Shown here piece by piece: positions 20,621-32,539 of a DNA stretch of 64,000 nt (positions within the stretch are counted from its first letter, which is position 1; each line of letters opens with the position of its first letter). Source of the DNA: Chrysogorgia sp. JL179-B06 (taxonomy: Eukaryota > Cnidaria > Anthozoa > Scleralcyonacea > Chrysogorgiidae); assembly GCA_035772405.1 (NCBI GenBank), contig JAYKKM010000144.1, positions 1,519,001 to 1,583,000 on the forward strand. Direction: 5' to 3'. Under the pieces are notes generated by a model, which worked only from the letters and a program-made list of their open reading frames with translations, searched no databases and was not told the DNA's origin. The translations under genes and the position numbers were made by a program.

Positions 20621-22189
20621 CAGTGCTTCCACAAGTTGTAAGTGAAATTTCCTTTTACGATCCTTAAATTTCCTTTGTTTTGAGTAAATTTCCTTGCAAA
20701 AATCACCAAATTTCCTTGTAATTTCCTTACAGATATCTGTCAAAATAACCAAATTTCCTATACTCTTTAGGAGTTTATAGCCTGCTCGCAGCCCGAGGGT
20801 TGTCGAAGCGCACGGCTTAAATAGGACTGGGTACTAGTTAGGTAACGGCCCAATCTCGTACCCGCGGGACCAGAGGAATTCTGGCTCTGGGAGATTGGGA
20901 ACGAGATTGTCATCGTTTATCTGTAGTATAATCTTATACTATATTAAAATAATCAAATAGCAAAATGCATTATTTACAAAAATAGGATGTCATTACTGGG
21001 ACTAGGCTTTGGCCCATTGTGCTAAAAAAATTGGCATATTATGCTAATAGCACTGCTCTCAATTTTGCCTAATTATGCTAAAAATTATGCTAGAATTCAC
21101 AAATTATGCTCGATATTCTCACATAAATGCTCGATATTCTCACAGATTCTAACATAAATTCAACAACTCAAAAAATGTTTGACGCCATTTTGGCAGTAGT
21201 GTTTACAACCTCGTGGCTCGTTCCCAGGCTTTTTGCTCGGCAGTTCAGGTGTACAGTGTACTGCAGTGCACAGTCTGCACTACTACTTCCCACAATGAAA
21301 GTGAAACTATGAAAGCGGTCTTGTAACAAGTTTCTGACTTTCTAGACTACCAAATGAGTAATATTACCTTTTATGCTTAAAAAAGTGCTAACATTTTAGG
21401 ATTATGCTCGAGCAGTGCTCGTTTTAGAAATTATGCTTTTTTGCTCCCATTATGCTAAAAATTATGCTGGCACAATGGGCCAAAGCCTAACTGGGACGGC
21501 TTACTATACAAGCTTAATTTGCTATATATTTCCGGTTCTTTCCATATAAATATCGACAAATGACGTCACATTAGGGTTAGGATTAGGGATAGGATTATAT
21601 ACTGCGTATTTGGGGACATTTATATAGAAATTGAGCCGATTTCCCTTCGCTTAACTGAAACTCAGAATGTGAACATTTGTAAAAATAATATTAAATTTAA
21701 CATCCATAATCTATTTTATATCACGTCTAAATGCAGTCATGACTCATGAGTTACTTAAGTTTTAATTATTATGAATTTGAGGCCGAAAAATCGTCCATAA
21801 TCAAGTATGAGAAACATTATTTAATATCTATTTGCGAGGCGACGCGCTTTTGCGCGGCGGTTAGCCACGCACCCCTTGCGTAATTAACACGTGAAGTAAG
21901 TGAGGAAAATACTTGAGAAAGGATTTCGAACTTCGAAGAACCTTCCCTTTAGGGGAAGGGGCCTCTACTAGTCTCAGGCTACCTCTCATTCAGCTGAAAA
22001 CGGCTTTCAATGAGTATACGTCTCAATCGTAAGTGCTTTTTTATAAGAATCTTCAAATTTCCTTGCAATTTCCTTGTTTTAGATGAAATTTCCTTGCCAT
22101 TTCCTTGTAAAATTTATTTCCTTGCATTTTTCCTTGCAAAGTCCAAAATTTCCTTCTGCAAGGAAATTTCCTTGCAAGTGGAAGCACTG
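20621..22189. mobile_element. nonautonomous hAT transposon, 1.57 kb, with 8-bp target duplication
   Basis: The element starts CAGTGCTTCCAC and ends GTGGAAGCACTG, flanked by perfect eight-base duplications CTCGCTAA (20613-20620 and 22190-22197). Both subterminal zones carry many AAATTTCCTTGCAA-type repeats in opposite orientation, as expected for transposase-binding sites. No transposase frame is present. A second hAT MITE is nested inside it at 21003-21489. Confidence 0.9.
21003..21489. mobile_element. hAT-type MITE nested inside the larger hAT element
   Basis: Ends TAGGCTTTGGCCCATTGTGC and inverse GGCACAATGGGCCAAAGCCTA, with perfect eight-base duplications ACTGGGAC (20995-21002 and 21490-21497). 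Both subterminal regions are full of AATTATGCTAAAA/ATTATGCT motifs. Noncoding; 487 bases. Confidence 0.92.
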
Positions 22190-22197
22190 CTCGCTAA

Positions 22198-23132
22198 CTC
22201 AAACCGAAATACACAATTTCAAATATGTCCAACGACTGTTCACGTGACTACCGTAGCTATACTCGAAATCTAGGGGGGGCTAGTTTTATTTTTTTAGGGG
22301 CAACTGCGGGGCTAAAAATATGTATATTATACGAAACCTAATTGCACAGGCATAAAAATTTAAAATTTCAATCTGGGTACGTACAGTACTTCATCACTTC
22401 ATGTTATGGGATATAGTGGATTCACTGGGTTGGGGGGTTAATGTAAATAGGACTAAGGTTATACGGGCAAAGCAGTATATACAATGAAGAAAAACATCAT
22501 TGCCGCTCTTCATCTCAACATTGAATTGAAACCCTTGCCAAACAACATCGCTTCTGCCCTACTTGGACCATAATTTGACCTTTGTTCTCGACTATAAACT
22601 TTAAAGCCATTTATCCGGGATTGCACTTTTTATACTTTGAGAAAGGATATCTCCGGAACGATTTAACCAATTGACATGAAATTTTCAGGATTTATGTATC
22701 TTACCATTTTATTCGGGATAAGCACAGGATTTTTTTGTAGTACTAATAGAACTAATCTTATGGTCTAAAAAACTGTTAGATTTTTCCATCTTGTCTAGTG
22801 GTGTAAACAAATTCAAGTTGTTTTTAAAAATTTTTTAAATCCTATGCTCATCCCACAGTTTTGTACTTTCTGTATAAGAAACAAAAATAATTTTCAAATT
22901 TGAATAAATACGTGGGAAGATATCTTTTCTTGAACAGCCAGTAGCCACTCACAGCATGTGGCCTAATTAATTGACTGGTGTCAGGTTTCAATGGGACATA
23001 TTGCTAAACCAATTATAATTTCGGATTCCTTATTCATCTAGCTTTAAAATAATATATAGTTTGTCATGGTTCAGGTGAAATGCTTTTCTGTTATTGCAAT
23101 TTTACTAACACTACTGTAAAATCGGGCTGTTC
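22198..23132. other. right part of the TTAA element
   Basis: Noncoding; contains a G run (22270) and AT-rich sequence. No coding motif is seen. It ends at the right terminal inverted repeat. Confidence 0.5.
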
Positions 23133-23147
23133 AGGTAGACCCCCGCC

Positions 23148-23483
23148 TTAACTAAACGAAGTATTGCTTTTCGTAACTTAAAAAATCAGAAATACACATC
23201 TGCAGCTAAATTATGCAGGAACTCCAGTGACGATGGAAAATTATAATTTGTAAGCAAACTATCGAAAACATACGACCTTCGTTCATAGTATTATTTAAGC
23301 AGCTGACTTCTTCTCCACATCTGTTAATTACAGCTGTTACTAAGGCTCATGAACTAGCCTTTAGGTTTCAGCTGCTGATTACTTTGGATAAATATTTTAT
23401 TATTATTATTAATATCAAATCAGCACTTTCTCCTCAATTATTTTTAAGACCGTGAGCCATAGTATTTGTCAAGACATATATAT

Positions 23484-23518
<35 letters not shown>

Positions 23519-24324
23519 GCTAAAAGGAGTCACAAGTAGAAAGTAGCCAATCAAATACACGGGAGATAAATAAACTAATAATTAATGAGATGCGCGAAAA
23601 TGTTAAATAATTTGCTATTTCCAGTGCTGTAGCAGCTTTTAGTTTTAAACTAGTTACAGTTACAGACATAGTTTGGCGCTACTCTGGCTTTAAAAAGTTT
23701 TTTGAACGTAAATTTACAAGTTACTGTCCATGACTGGGACACGGCTGAATGTATCGCCTTTAACACAAACTACAAACAGCGACTTACATTAGAAAGTTGG
23801 TATACCAACTTGGAACATAAACCACTTAACAGATCACAACAATTACCGACACCATAGAAAAGACTTCTTCGCATGCACCAACGAACAATAGACCTACCGA
23901 CAAACAATACACCCACGCGTGACGCAACACCCGCTCACATTGATTATGACACAAACAACCAAGGACGAACAATATATGACCACGCTTAACGCATGGCGCA
24001 ACACCCACTCACATAAATATTGTGGATAATCGTGGATGTCAGTCTTCACGATGATTTTCGGAGCCTCGGTACTACTGCCTGCGGTACTCTGCAATATGCG
24101 AGTAAGTACTTCATCTTGCAGCGATATAGCGAATCCATACAGTGCAAGAGATTAGGGTTAGGGTATATCCCTGCAAGATGAAGTATATGCCAATATGCAA
24201 CTAAGAACGCGCTCAGATCGACTCGGAGCGAGCGTCTCACCACTCACGTGTTTGAAATTCGTAGGTTCGACTTTCGAGAGAGGAAATCTCAGTTTATTTA
24301 TCGCTGGAAGTATTCATCTAGGTC
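23148..24324. repeat. mixed repeats: (TA)n, MITE fragment, degenerate tandem repeat, foldback
   Basis: There is a (TA)n tract at 23476-23518. At 23519-23556 lies GTCACAAGTAGAAAGTAGCC, the inverse of a motif found next to (TA)n at 51945-51990 and 56938-56985. A partial MITE at 23663-23742 matches the family at 12699-12955. At 23870-24010 is a loose tandem repeat (ACAAACAACCAAGGACGAAC-type, GACGCAACACCCGCTCACAT). At 24092-24205 a foldback has TACTTCATCTTGCAG on the left and its inverse on the right. Confidence 0.6.
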
Positions 24325-24751
24325 ATGGACGTTTTAATGATGTTTCAAGGGGAAGGCAATGTTCTTGAGTTTTTCAGCGCTATTGCACAATGGCGGACTG
24401 GCACAATCGACCAAATCCTTACAGAAGATCTTATGTACTTGAACGATCCTGAGAATCAATTTATACCAGCTTTAGACACATTGTCGCTTAACTATCTGCC
24501 CGATAGAGCTCGTTTGGCGATGGAGAACGCGTTCAACCAACAACACCAAACTATTGGCCTAACCAGGCACAGACAAGCAAAAATACACCCTTGGTGGTGA
24601 CAAATACTGATCTACCGAATGAGGTAAAGCCCAACGAGGCAAAACAATCGCGTAACGAGGCAAAACAATCGCCCAACAAGGCAAAACAATCGTCCATTGA
24701 AACGCAAACGAAAACAACTGAACGATTTTGGTCGATCAAGTATAAATAATT
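24325..24751 (+). pseudogene. gene-like frame with NEAKQS repeats and one frame break
   Basis: The ATG at 24325 opens 91 codons (MDVLMMFQGEGNVLEFFSAI at the start) that look coding in composition. Near 24545 the more plausible frame shifts by one base and continues to a TAA at 24749-24751, through three to four copies of an 18-base unit encoding NEAKQS-like repeats. I do not recognise it. It may be a small host gene, a first exon, or part of an unknown transposon. No splice donor is certain. Confidence 0.35.
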
Positions 24752-24756
24752 TTGCT

Positions 24757-24911
24757 ATAGCTTTAATGCGCTTGCATTTCACGCACAAAACCTCGAACTT
24801 CACATGTGTCGAACTCAATTAATGCAACTGAGCGTAATCTATTGTTTGAGCTACATGTAATTTGCATTGAGTTCGGTGCGTGAAGTTCGACGTCTAAAGC
24901 GGGCCTAAACA
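24757..24911. mobile_element. diverged MITE related to the one at 9163-9355
   Basis: The right end reads GTTCGACGTCTAAAGCGGGCCTAA, close to the end of the 9.2-kb MITE. CGAACTTCAC on the left returns inverted as GTGAAGTTCG, with the two arms also sharing GAACTCAAT. The outer left repeat is worn down. Confidence 0.55.
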
Positions 24912-25778
24912 GCATTAAGTACGACATACCGTTGCATGTACAAATAACATAACAATAAATATAGAACAGACGACCACAGAGCAATAACAAGAAATTTACG
25001 CTGTCATTTTTTCATATAGCAGTCACATTACATTTACGACTTCCCCTTCACTTACGATCTACAATAAGTGCTATGCAGTGTCGCAGCACTTCATTTTCTC
25101 ATAGAAATTACTAGTTATAGAAATAAACGATGACGTAATGAACCAGACGTACTTGACTCTGAAGATGACCGCCGCTGAGGCCGTTGAAACGTCGTCACAA
25201 ACAATAGTCTTTCTCAAGACCACAACAACCAGGACGATCAACTTCACACATCTAATGATACTCCTAGGTTCAAACCATTTACTTCATGGCGAATATCGTT
25301 ACTCATGCATGTCCGCCATATGGAATTCCATATCGACCGCGCGCTCGCCCCAGTAGTTTTGCAACCCTTCAAGATGGCGGTAAAAACCTTGGAAGGGTCT
25401 ATTTTTTCAGTACTCACAGATGTTTTCCCCGTCGTGCGGGTTTGATGAGGAATAATTTTCTGCCATTTCTTTTCTAGTTGGTCTCTTCTGAACATTTGTT
25501 TGCGAGTAATCGCCTTGCCTTCGCGCGCATATCTCACGTGACTCCTTAGCGACAGTAACCAATGACAAAGCAGAATAGACTCCAATTGCAGAATATTCGC
25601 AATCGAACGGAATTAAGGGATATCATCAAGAAGACCAACAGCACCTTCAAAAACAATTCGAAATTCTGAATATAATGATCGATGTGCTCAAATGAAGAAA
25701 TCTTTTAATGGACACACGTTTATCGGCTATAGTGGCTTGTGTCACAATGTTAAATATATAGATTTTTTAGTAAATATT
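24912..25778. other. 867-bp stretch without recognised features
   Basis: Open frames at 25138-25356 (+) and 25244-25585 (-) lack any recognisable motif. The reverse-strand one has a basic composition (REGKAITRKQMFRRDQLEKK) but no support for being a gene. Confidence 0.35.
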
Positions 25779-26693
25779 TTACGAATGTTTATTCGATATT
25801 TTGCACAGTTGCTGTAGTATCCCATCCTTTTTTTTCAACAAAATATCTGGTTTATCGAATTCGACAATCTCACCACGATCCAACACCATTATTCGATCAC
25901 AGTCGAGAATTGTGCTCAGTCGATGTGCAATAGTAATGACTGTGCAATCTTTGAACACCTTACGAATGATTCTCTGAATTATTTCATCCTTTTTCTCATC
26001 CACCTTGCCAGTTGCTTCGTCAAAGATAATAATTTTACTTTTTTTTTAGTAAAACACGTGCTAAATGTAATAACTGTATTTCTCCAACACTGAAACTCGA
26101 GCTGGATCCAATAATTAAACTCTCAAGTTGCTGTGGTATTGTAGAAATTACAGTCTTTATCTGCATCTGTTCTAGAGCATCCCAAATCTCAGAATCTGTG
26201 AACATTCCTGAAGGATCTAAGTTCAATCTGATTGAACCACTGATTAAAATTGGAGATTGAGAAATAATGGAAACATTTCTACGAGTAGAAACAACATTGA
26301 GCTTCATAATATTAATATTATCAACAATAATCTCGCCATCCGTCTCCGCCATTCTCATAAGCGCAGCTGCTAAGGATGATTTTCCAGCACCTGTTCGTCC
26401 AGTAATGCCAATCTTCTCCAATGCTTTTATTTCGAAGTTTAAATTCTTTAAAACTTTTGGACCATCTTCGTAATACCACAGTGAAACATTTTTAATCTGT
26501 ATAGCGCCAGAATGAGGCCAATTTTCTGCTGGTTCTTTCTTTACATGTTGTCCTTTTTCAGCATTTATTTTAGTGTACGCCAGAGTTCGTTCAGCTGACG
26601 TTATTTGAGAATGAACTTCTGCGAATAACCTGAAGGTGTACTGAGATGACTGGATATTATTGACTGCATATAAGATTGTAACAGCGCTAAAAG
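25779..26693 (-). pseudogene. ABCC-type ABC transporter, 3' part (end of TMD2 plus NBD2) with one frame break
   Basis: A reverse-strand exon begins at 26693 after TTTTTTTTCAG and runs to the stop at 25779. It encodes the end of the second membrane domain (LFAEVHSQITSAERTLAYTKI), then NBD2: Walker A GRTGAGKSS, Q-loop SIISQSPILISGSIRLNLDPS, signature FSVGEIQLLHLARVLL, Walker B IIIFDEAT, H-loop IAHRLST. This is the ABCC/MRP pattern, an ATP-driven exporter. The frame breaks at a run of nine A (26038-26046) between the signature and Walker B; one A fewer would read through, so an assembly error is possible. The signature has FSVGE where LSxGQ is usual. No earlier exons were identified upstream. 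Confidence 0.75.
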
Positions 26694-27343
26694 CTGAAAA
26701 AAATAATTAAATTTGAGCATACTAAAATATTTATATTCTAATTCGAATTGATTTTTGCCAAATGCACTGAGAAAGAAGTGATAAGTGCTTTTGTGCATGT
26801 CTTACTAATGATAACTAAATAGGGCTTCTGTTGATAACAGTTTTTATTGTAAAACTGATAGAATTACTCTGTTTAAAATGCCTTAATTAGGGTTGTTATG
26901 CGATATTACCGCGCGGTTGGACATGCAGTGTAAATTGAATAAAAAGTATGAATAAAACATTGAAAAAGAATAAAGATGCGTATAATTGTATAGTGTATAG
27001 ATTACCATGGTACACAACCCTGTACGAAATTTTTGACCTTCTTTGTTGGTCTCTTCAGCAGGAATTTGGGGTTGGCAGACTAGTGTCGCGTCATTAGTTA
27101 CCAGGACTAAGTTATGTGTGTAGTGGTGGTAAGGGAGATTTGTCTGTGTGTAAGGGACAGTGAGGGAAATAGTATGATTTTCAAGGTCCTGAGTAAGTTA
27201 AATCGAGTAATACGCGAAGATTAATTCGGTGTTGATTTTAAGCAGATAAAGAAATAAATGGATTGTTTATTACAGAACGTAAAGTGATTTAATGAAAATG
27301 TAGTCATCAATAAAAGGAAGCTATATAAGTATATATTTTCTAG
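26694..27343. other. intron or flank upstream of the ABCC exon
   Basis: AT-rich sequence without a supported exon or repeat. Confidence 0.4.
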
Positions 27344-27490
27344 AAATACGAATCCGCAATAATACCCTCGCTCGCCTTTTCTACCACTACCCCTCCCCAG
27401 TGCCCAGACCGCGTCTGTCGATAACAAATCCGAAAGGTCGGTTCGTCGTACGTAGATTTTGAACGTTATCTCGGCCAATATTTACTCGAT
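27344..27490 (-). repeat. interspersed repeat, copy 1 (copy 2 at 58152-58345)
   Basis: On the reverse strand it reads GAGTAAATATTGGCCGAGAT, then AACGTTCAAAATC, GACGAACCGACCTTTCGG and TTGTTATCGACAGACGCGGT. The same order is found on the plus strand at 58152-58345. A shorter related piece (TTTTGAACGTTATCTCGATC) is at 27640-27672. Noncoding, family unknown. Confidence 0.7.
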
Positions 27491-29353
27491 TTCAATTATG
27501 AAACAGTTTTTTAATTAACGAGTCTAAATACATAACATACGTGTCTATTATATTACGAGAACGTGCATACCATTCGTAAAAACGGTTTATGCACTTAGAA
27601 ATTAGTCGGCGATCAGCGGGCACGATTCGTCGTATATTGTTTTGAACGTTATCTCGATCAATATTTAACCGTTTACAATTCTGTAAACAGATTTGGAATT
27701 AGCTAGTCTAAATACATAATATACGTGTCTATATGAGAACGTGCCGCTTCGCGTTGTCTTGCCCAAATATTGTCCGATTCAAACGGATTACCCAAGACGA
27801 CTTTTTACTTCTTTATAAGGAGATGACCTACCATTTTATATAGAAACTTTCGGTGAGAAATGGATCTCTGCCGCGGCGAGATTATCACCCTCCCAAGACA
27901 GATCCAGTCCTAATAGCGTTCAGGTTAGTCCCCTCGTCCGGATGGCGCGAAGCGCTAAGTGGGGCGAGGGTGCTAATCTCGACCGGAATTTTTTCCCGCG
28001 CATGCATTTTTATGCAAGGCGAATTGAAAGTAGCCTTTATGTCGGAATATAATATACATTTATATGTCTGGTGTACGATCCTTTATTGTTGCCGTGGTAA
28101 CAAAGGAAAATTGGGGTTAGAGAGGGATAATCGGCAGTCGAAGGGGTTAAGTTAGGATTATTAGGGTTAGGAATTGTAATTGCGACGTGCGCACTATAAA
28201 CGGCTTTTTGGTGGGTACATTTGGCATTTAAATTGACGCCAGCGCCCCCCCCCCCCCAGAAAACCGAAAGCGTTTTTTTTTTTGGGGGGGGGCGCTTTCT
28301 GTTTTCGGTAAATTGTAGAATACTAGAAGTTGCAGAACCTCTGGACCAAAGCATCAAATTATACATACTTTATCAGCTGATTTAAAGCCGTAATTGTAGA
28401 CTGGGGGGTTGACGGGCAAGAATAGACACAAATAAAGGTAAATAAATTACACTGCGAGTCTGTGTTGAGCAATTAATTTGCCTTTTCTGCATAGTTTGTT
28501 TGGTGGGGTTAGTAATTTGGCTAGGTTTGGGTTAGGTTTAGGGTTTTGGTGATATTAGTATTTCGTCGTACGGCATGCAAATTTTGAAACTATTTACATA
28601 TTCAGATCTTTAGAAATATATATTATTTTTTTCATAGCATGACCAGTTGCTACGACCAGCTTCGCCACTGTGTTTTGCTAGCTTCTTGAGTGCCATTATA
28701 ACTCGATAATCACACAAGACAAAGTTTTTTTTATTTCTTTTATAAAATAACACCATTAAATTAACACTAAAGCCATGAAAAATGCAGATTTAACTATTAT
28801 AAGCGGAGTTCCTATGTGCGTTCCTAGGAAACATGTTAGCGATTTTAGCGATGAAAATGTCATGCTTCAACGTTGTAGTTAAAAAATTCTGCTTACCTTG
28901 ATTAGCCTTCCTTTTGTGATTTAAACTATAGGCAACCCAAATGTGAATGCTTTGCAAGCGACAGGAGAGTGAAACGAAAACTCGCCCCACTCCTCTCTTC
29001 GCGCGACGCGGTATGTAGATGTTGGACATATAATATGAAAAGGTTGGCAACTAACTCAACTTCACACACTAAACAGTTCGACAAACACTCAAAATACCCA
29101 AAAAATACCAGGAGGACCATCAAGAAAATAACAACACATTAAACACTGATACTTTTACTATATACGGTATTATTCAATTGCATTTGACATTTTGCGCGAT
29201 GGAAACATTCGTTCTGCAATTCTGTTTCACATTTCATTATGCTTACGTCACATTATGCATGACGCTCAGTTGATATTTTTTGGACTCCTCACCGCGTAGC
29301 CCTGGGGGTTAAAGACACTGTATTTTGCAATTTTGGCGCCTCCAAGTTCCAAC
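27491..29353. other. 1.9-kb noncoding stretch with simple repeats
   Basis: Contains short interstitial TTAGGG-type sequence (28155-28168 and near 28520-28545) and a small inverted repeat with poly-C/poly-G arms (28240-28312, AGAAAACCGAAAGCG against CGCTTTCTGTTTTCGG). No gene is recognised; the frame at 27853-28155 has no known motif. Confidence 0.45.
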
Positions 29354-29685
29354 ATGGAGAATACGGGCGCTCAAAATGTCGGTCGGGCAATGAACCTACT
29401 TCGCGAAGCTACAGTATTGCTTTCAGGCAAATCTGTTTCATTGAATAACAACACTAGCACTGATAATCGAGGTTCTAACGTAAGCAGTACGAGTTTATTG
29501 ATGCCTACGATCGCTAGTGTAACTACTAATACCTTGAGCTGTCCATCTGGTTCGACTGTTTCCAGCCTCAGCAGCCTGGAACCAGTAGCAACGGAACAGA
29601 AACTGCTTTGCGTAACTTTCAGGCACTTACCAAAACGCTGCTGTACAGTACCAGTCAGAAGTAACCTAACACTGCGGTTGCGGCG
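29354..29685 (+). pseudogene. Ser/Thr-rich frame, possibly the N-terminal part of a repetitive-element gene
   Basis: The ATG at 29354 starts MENTGAQNVGRAMNLLREAT and continues with a Ser/Thr/Asn-rich low-complexity region. Near 29590 another frame (GTETALRNFQALTKTLLY) looks more plausible and ends at 29685. This suggests one frame break or an unrecognised splice. The arrangement of a short helix followed by a Ser-rich linker is seen at the start of several transposon proteins in cnidarians, but I cannot name it. Confidence 0.3.
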
Positions 29686-29689
29686 AGGT

Positions 29690-31244
29690 AGCGGTGAGGT
29701 TGCGGTGAGGTTGCGGTGAGGTAGCGGTTGTCGACTAAACGCTTCGGGTTCCGAGTTCATCCGACCAAAAGCCGGCAGCAGAAAGATGATGACGCGGACG
29801 TCAAATAACTTGCCGTATCAAGTTCAAAACAAAGGAAATTACTAACTAGTAATCATTGGAGTAGTTTTGAAATCATTCTTATTAGTCTCTGTATTCTGCA
29901 TACAAAGTATATACGATTTCGTTGTTGAACTCCTAACAACGACGACGACGGCGTTGGTACAAATACACAAAGCCTGTTATGTTGGAATTTCTCAAATAAC
30001 AATAATATCTCCCGAAACAGTCTTACCAAATAACTATTATTGCGTGAAAGCATTTTAGAAGAAAATTTAACGGGCATCTTGATACGATTTACGATTATGT
30101 TATTACTGTTGTGTTTCGAGCCGTTTATTGACCCAACATGTTTTGCCGTTTATTGACCCAACATGCAGGCATGTTTTGCTGTCGCATGTTTCTTAAACTC
30201 ATGGTCATATATTATATACCATGTAGATACATGATAAATTCGACGTTTGAATAAGTCGCACTTTAATCGATATATCGGACTAAAGCGGTCGAACTTAATA
30301 ATATCGCTGTCGATCTTATCACGAGCATATTATGCAGTCCATTGACAGGTTTCAAAACTTCAAATCCGTACTACGTTAAAAAATATTGTTTGATGAACTA
30401 TATCACTATTGGCATTGCTAGCTTCTCATGTATGTAACTGATTGCTCTTATAATCTTGTGTGAACTATAAGATAACGTAAAAATAAGATAACGTAAAAAC
30501 CAGAGCTTTTGACATGTGTATTGTCAATATCCGTTTTATTCGGCACGTGGCGCTTTGGCCACGATGAGAAGAGCATGCGGGCGCTCTCATTGTAAAGACT
30601 TAAAACTGTGAGTAATTATCTAATAAACAAGACGCCCGCTAGGCGTTAACTTGGGCTACTTAATCACTGGACAAATTAGGGAGATATGGCGTGGATATTG
30701 CTTGCAGAGGTTGGGCGGGGGGGGGGGAGGGGGTATGGGTATGCAATGGCCCCCAATGGGCATGTTAGACAGTTGGAATTAGATAACACGCTCGTCTTAA
30801 TTTTTTTATTTGTTAATATTATACATGTATGGAGAACCTAGATCTGGACAACATATAATTCATTTACTGTATATTATGGTATTTTACTATCAATTATTAA
30901 CACAGTATTGTGACATTTTGTGTACATGTATTCTAGTTAATTTCAGTTGCTGTTTATAATTATACTGTTTTGTTATAGTGTTCACAATTTTCATTTTTTA
31001 AAACTTGTCTCGAGATGCAAAACTCTTTTGATGGTGTTCACAATTTCCATCATCAGATGATTTGTAATAATTGCCATGGCAACAGAACATCTAAAGACCA
31101 CACACTGTTTATGTTCGATATTATTCAAAGCATTTTTGCAATTTATAGTCTTCTTTAACAACTCCACACGAAAATTCTTTATAAAAGAGAGATGTACGAA
31201 TGGCAAAACATATGCAGTGAATCAAGTTTATGGCTTTGACCTTT
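29690..31244. other. 1.55-kb stretch without recognised genes
   Basis: Includes three short GGTTGCGGTGAGGT-type repeats (29685-29725), a 24-base direct repeat (CCGTTTATTGACCCAACATG twice at 30120-30165) and a poly-G run at 30715. Otherwise AT-rich noncoding. Confidence 0.45.
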
Positions 31245-31510
31245 GTTGACAGTCGCTTGGTTTGATAATGGCAATGTTAATACATTCACAAACAATGCAT
31301 CCCATCGATTCAAGCATGTGGTTAAAGCAAAGTTATTTTGGTGGATATTGGAATAATGGTAATTTCTTCGACTTTGGCTGCATGAATGACAGTTGTTTAA
31401 TTTAATAATGGCAATGTTACAATAATAATACGTTCAATCGATTCAAGCATGTGGTTAAAGCAAAGATATTTTGGTGGACATTGGAATAACAGTAATTCTT
31501 TGGCTGCAGG
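31245..31510. repeat. tandem duplication of about 160 bp
   Basis: CGATTCAAGCATGTGGTTAA and TTTTGGTGGA-ATTGGAATAA segments occur twice (31305-31365 and 31437-31498), preceded in each by TAATAATGGCAATGTT-like sequence. A looser repetition with TAACTCACAA and TCATTTAAT motifs follows at 31690-31970. Similar duplications are common near the 3' end of Helentrons, and this lies just downstream of the reverse-strand Helentron. Confidence 0.7.
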
Positions 31511-32539
31511 AATGGCGACTTGAAATTCCACTGAGTTTGTAATCACGATGATATTTTCGCCTATGCTAGTGATGGGAATTATGCCAGTGAAGTTCTGTCT
31601 CTGTTGACTTTGTGGACTGCGCATTGATATTTAAATGCCTTTAATAGCACTTTACTCCACACTCCATTGTTAATTTGGTCTTTCATATTATACAATACCA
31701 GTAATATGTCAAAGTCATTTAATACCAATTAAATGTAATAAATTGGTGGTTGATGGTTTAATAGCTAGTTCAACTCACAAATCCAACTGTGTGGTCGTAG
31801 AGGCCCTTTACTTCAGATGGCAGTGTTAATTGGGTTTGCTGTTTCATTAATACCATATTATGTCGATGTTATAAGGTCATTTAATATACACCAGAGTATT
31901 AAAGTGGTAGTTTAGTGCTGTAACTCACAACTTCAACGTAGTTGTACAACTCCAATGGCAATGACGCCTTAATGTAAGTATTGCTGAGGTTTTTCATGAT
32001 TGTAACAGATCTTTAGTTTTGTCTGAAATATGAAACAGAGAGAAAAGAAGTGAGTTAAAAAAATATTAAGCTATATGCATGCATATAGGAACTTTGCAAT
32101 ATTAAAGAACAATTACATAGAAATTCAATACATTATTTTATTTACATTAATTTGTTGTCCCTGCATGGTTCAGGTTGTCCAGGTGTTCTACTGTAAGTCC
32201 TTTTCAGGACAGAGGCACTGAGCATAAGTGCACCATCCCAGGGGTGGGCCATTAGAAATCTTTGGGAGAGGGGTAAACAAATATTTCTAAGCATGACTTT
32301 TCTCATCCTATGAAAAAGCTCTGCAGGATTTGTTTTTGGACAATATAAAGGGGTTGCAGAAATTGTCACCCTCTCCCTGCAAGATTTCCAATGGCCCCAC
32401 CCCTTAATATATTAAATATGGTTTGTGAATATACAATGTAGATTCATGGACGTCTGAGGAAACTATGTACAATAGGTGTATAATTAAGATAAACTTGCTA
32501 TTAATATAATATTTCAATTAATGTGACAGACATAATTAA
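31511..32539. other. noncoding stretch, possibly the 3' end of the reverse-strand Helentron
   Basis: Contains weak direct repeats and no gene. The exact 3' terminus of the Helentron could not be fixed. Confidence 0.35.

Larger units (their letters stand above)
15069..23147. mobile_element. 8.1-kb DNA transposon shell with TTAA target duplication (piggyBac or Kolobok type)
   Basis: GGCGGGGGTCTACCT at 15069-15083 is matched by its exact inverse at 23133-23147. Both are flanked immediately outside by TTAA (15065-15068 and 23148-23151). TTAA duplication is the hallmark of piggyBac and Kolobok transposons. Subtracting the Harbinger and hAT insertions leaves about 2.5 kb of own sequence with no transposase, so it is probably a nonautonomous copy. 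A frame at 15361-15549 with a signal-peptide-like start (VFSFILLLCFVMV) lies inside, but cannot be tied to any family. Confidence 0.75.

Noticed and set aside
27853..28155. 100-codon frame as a host gene
   Set aside because: Begins in a GC-rich repeat-like patch, has no recognisable domain and includes TTAGGG-like repeats at its end.
28155..28168. TTAGGG-type sequence as a telomere (also near 21575, 24150 and 28530)
   Set aside because: Only two or three degenerate units at each place, lying within repeats; these are not telomeric arrays.
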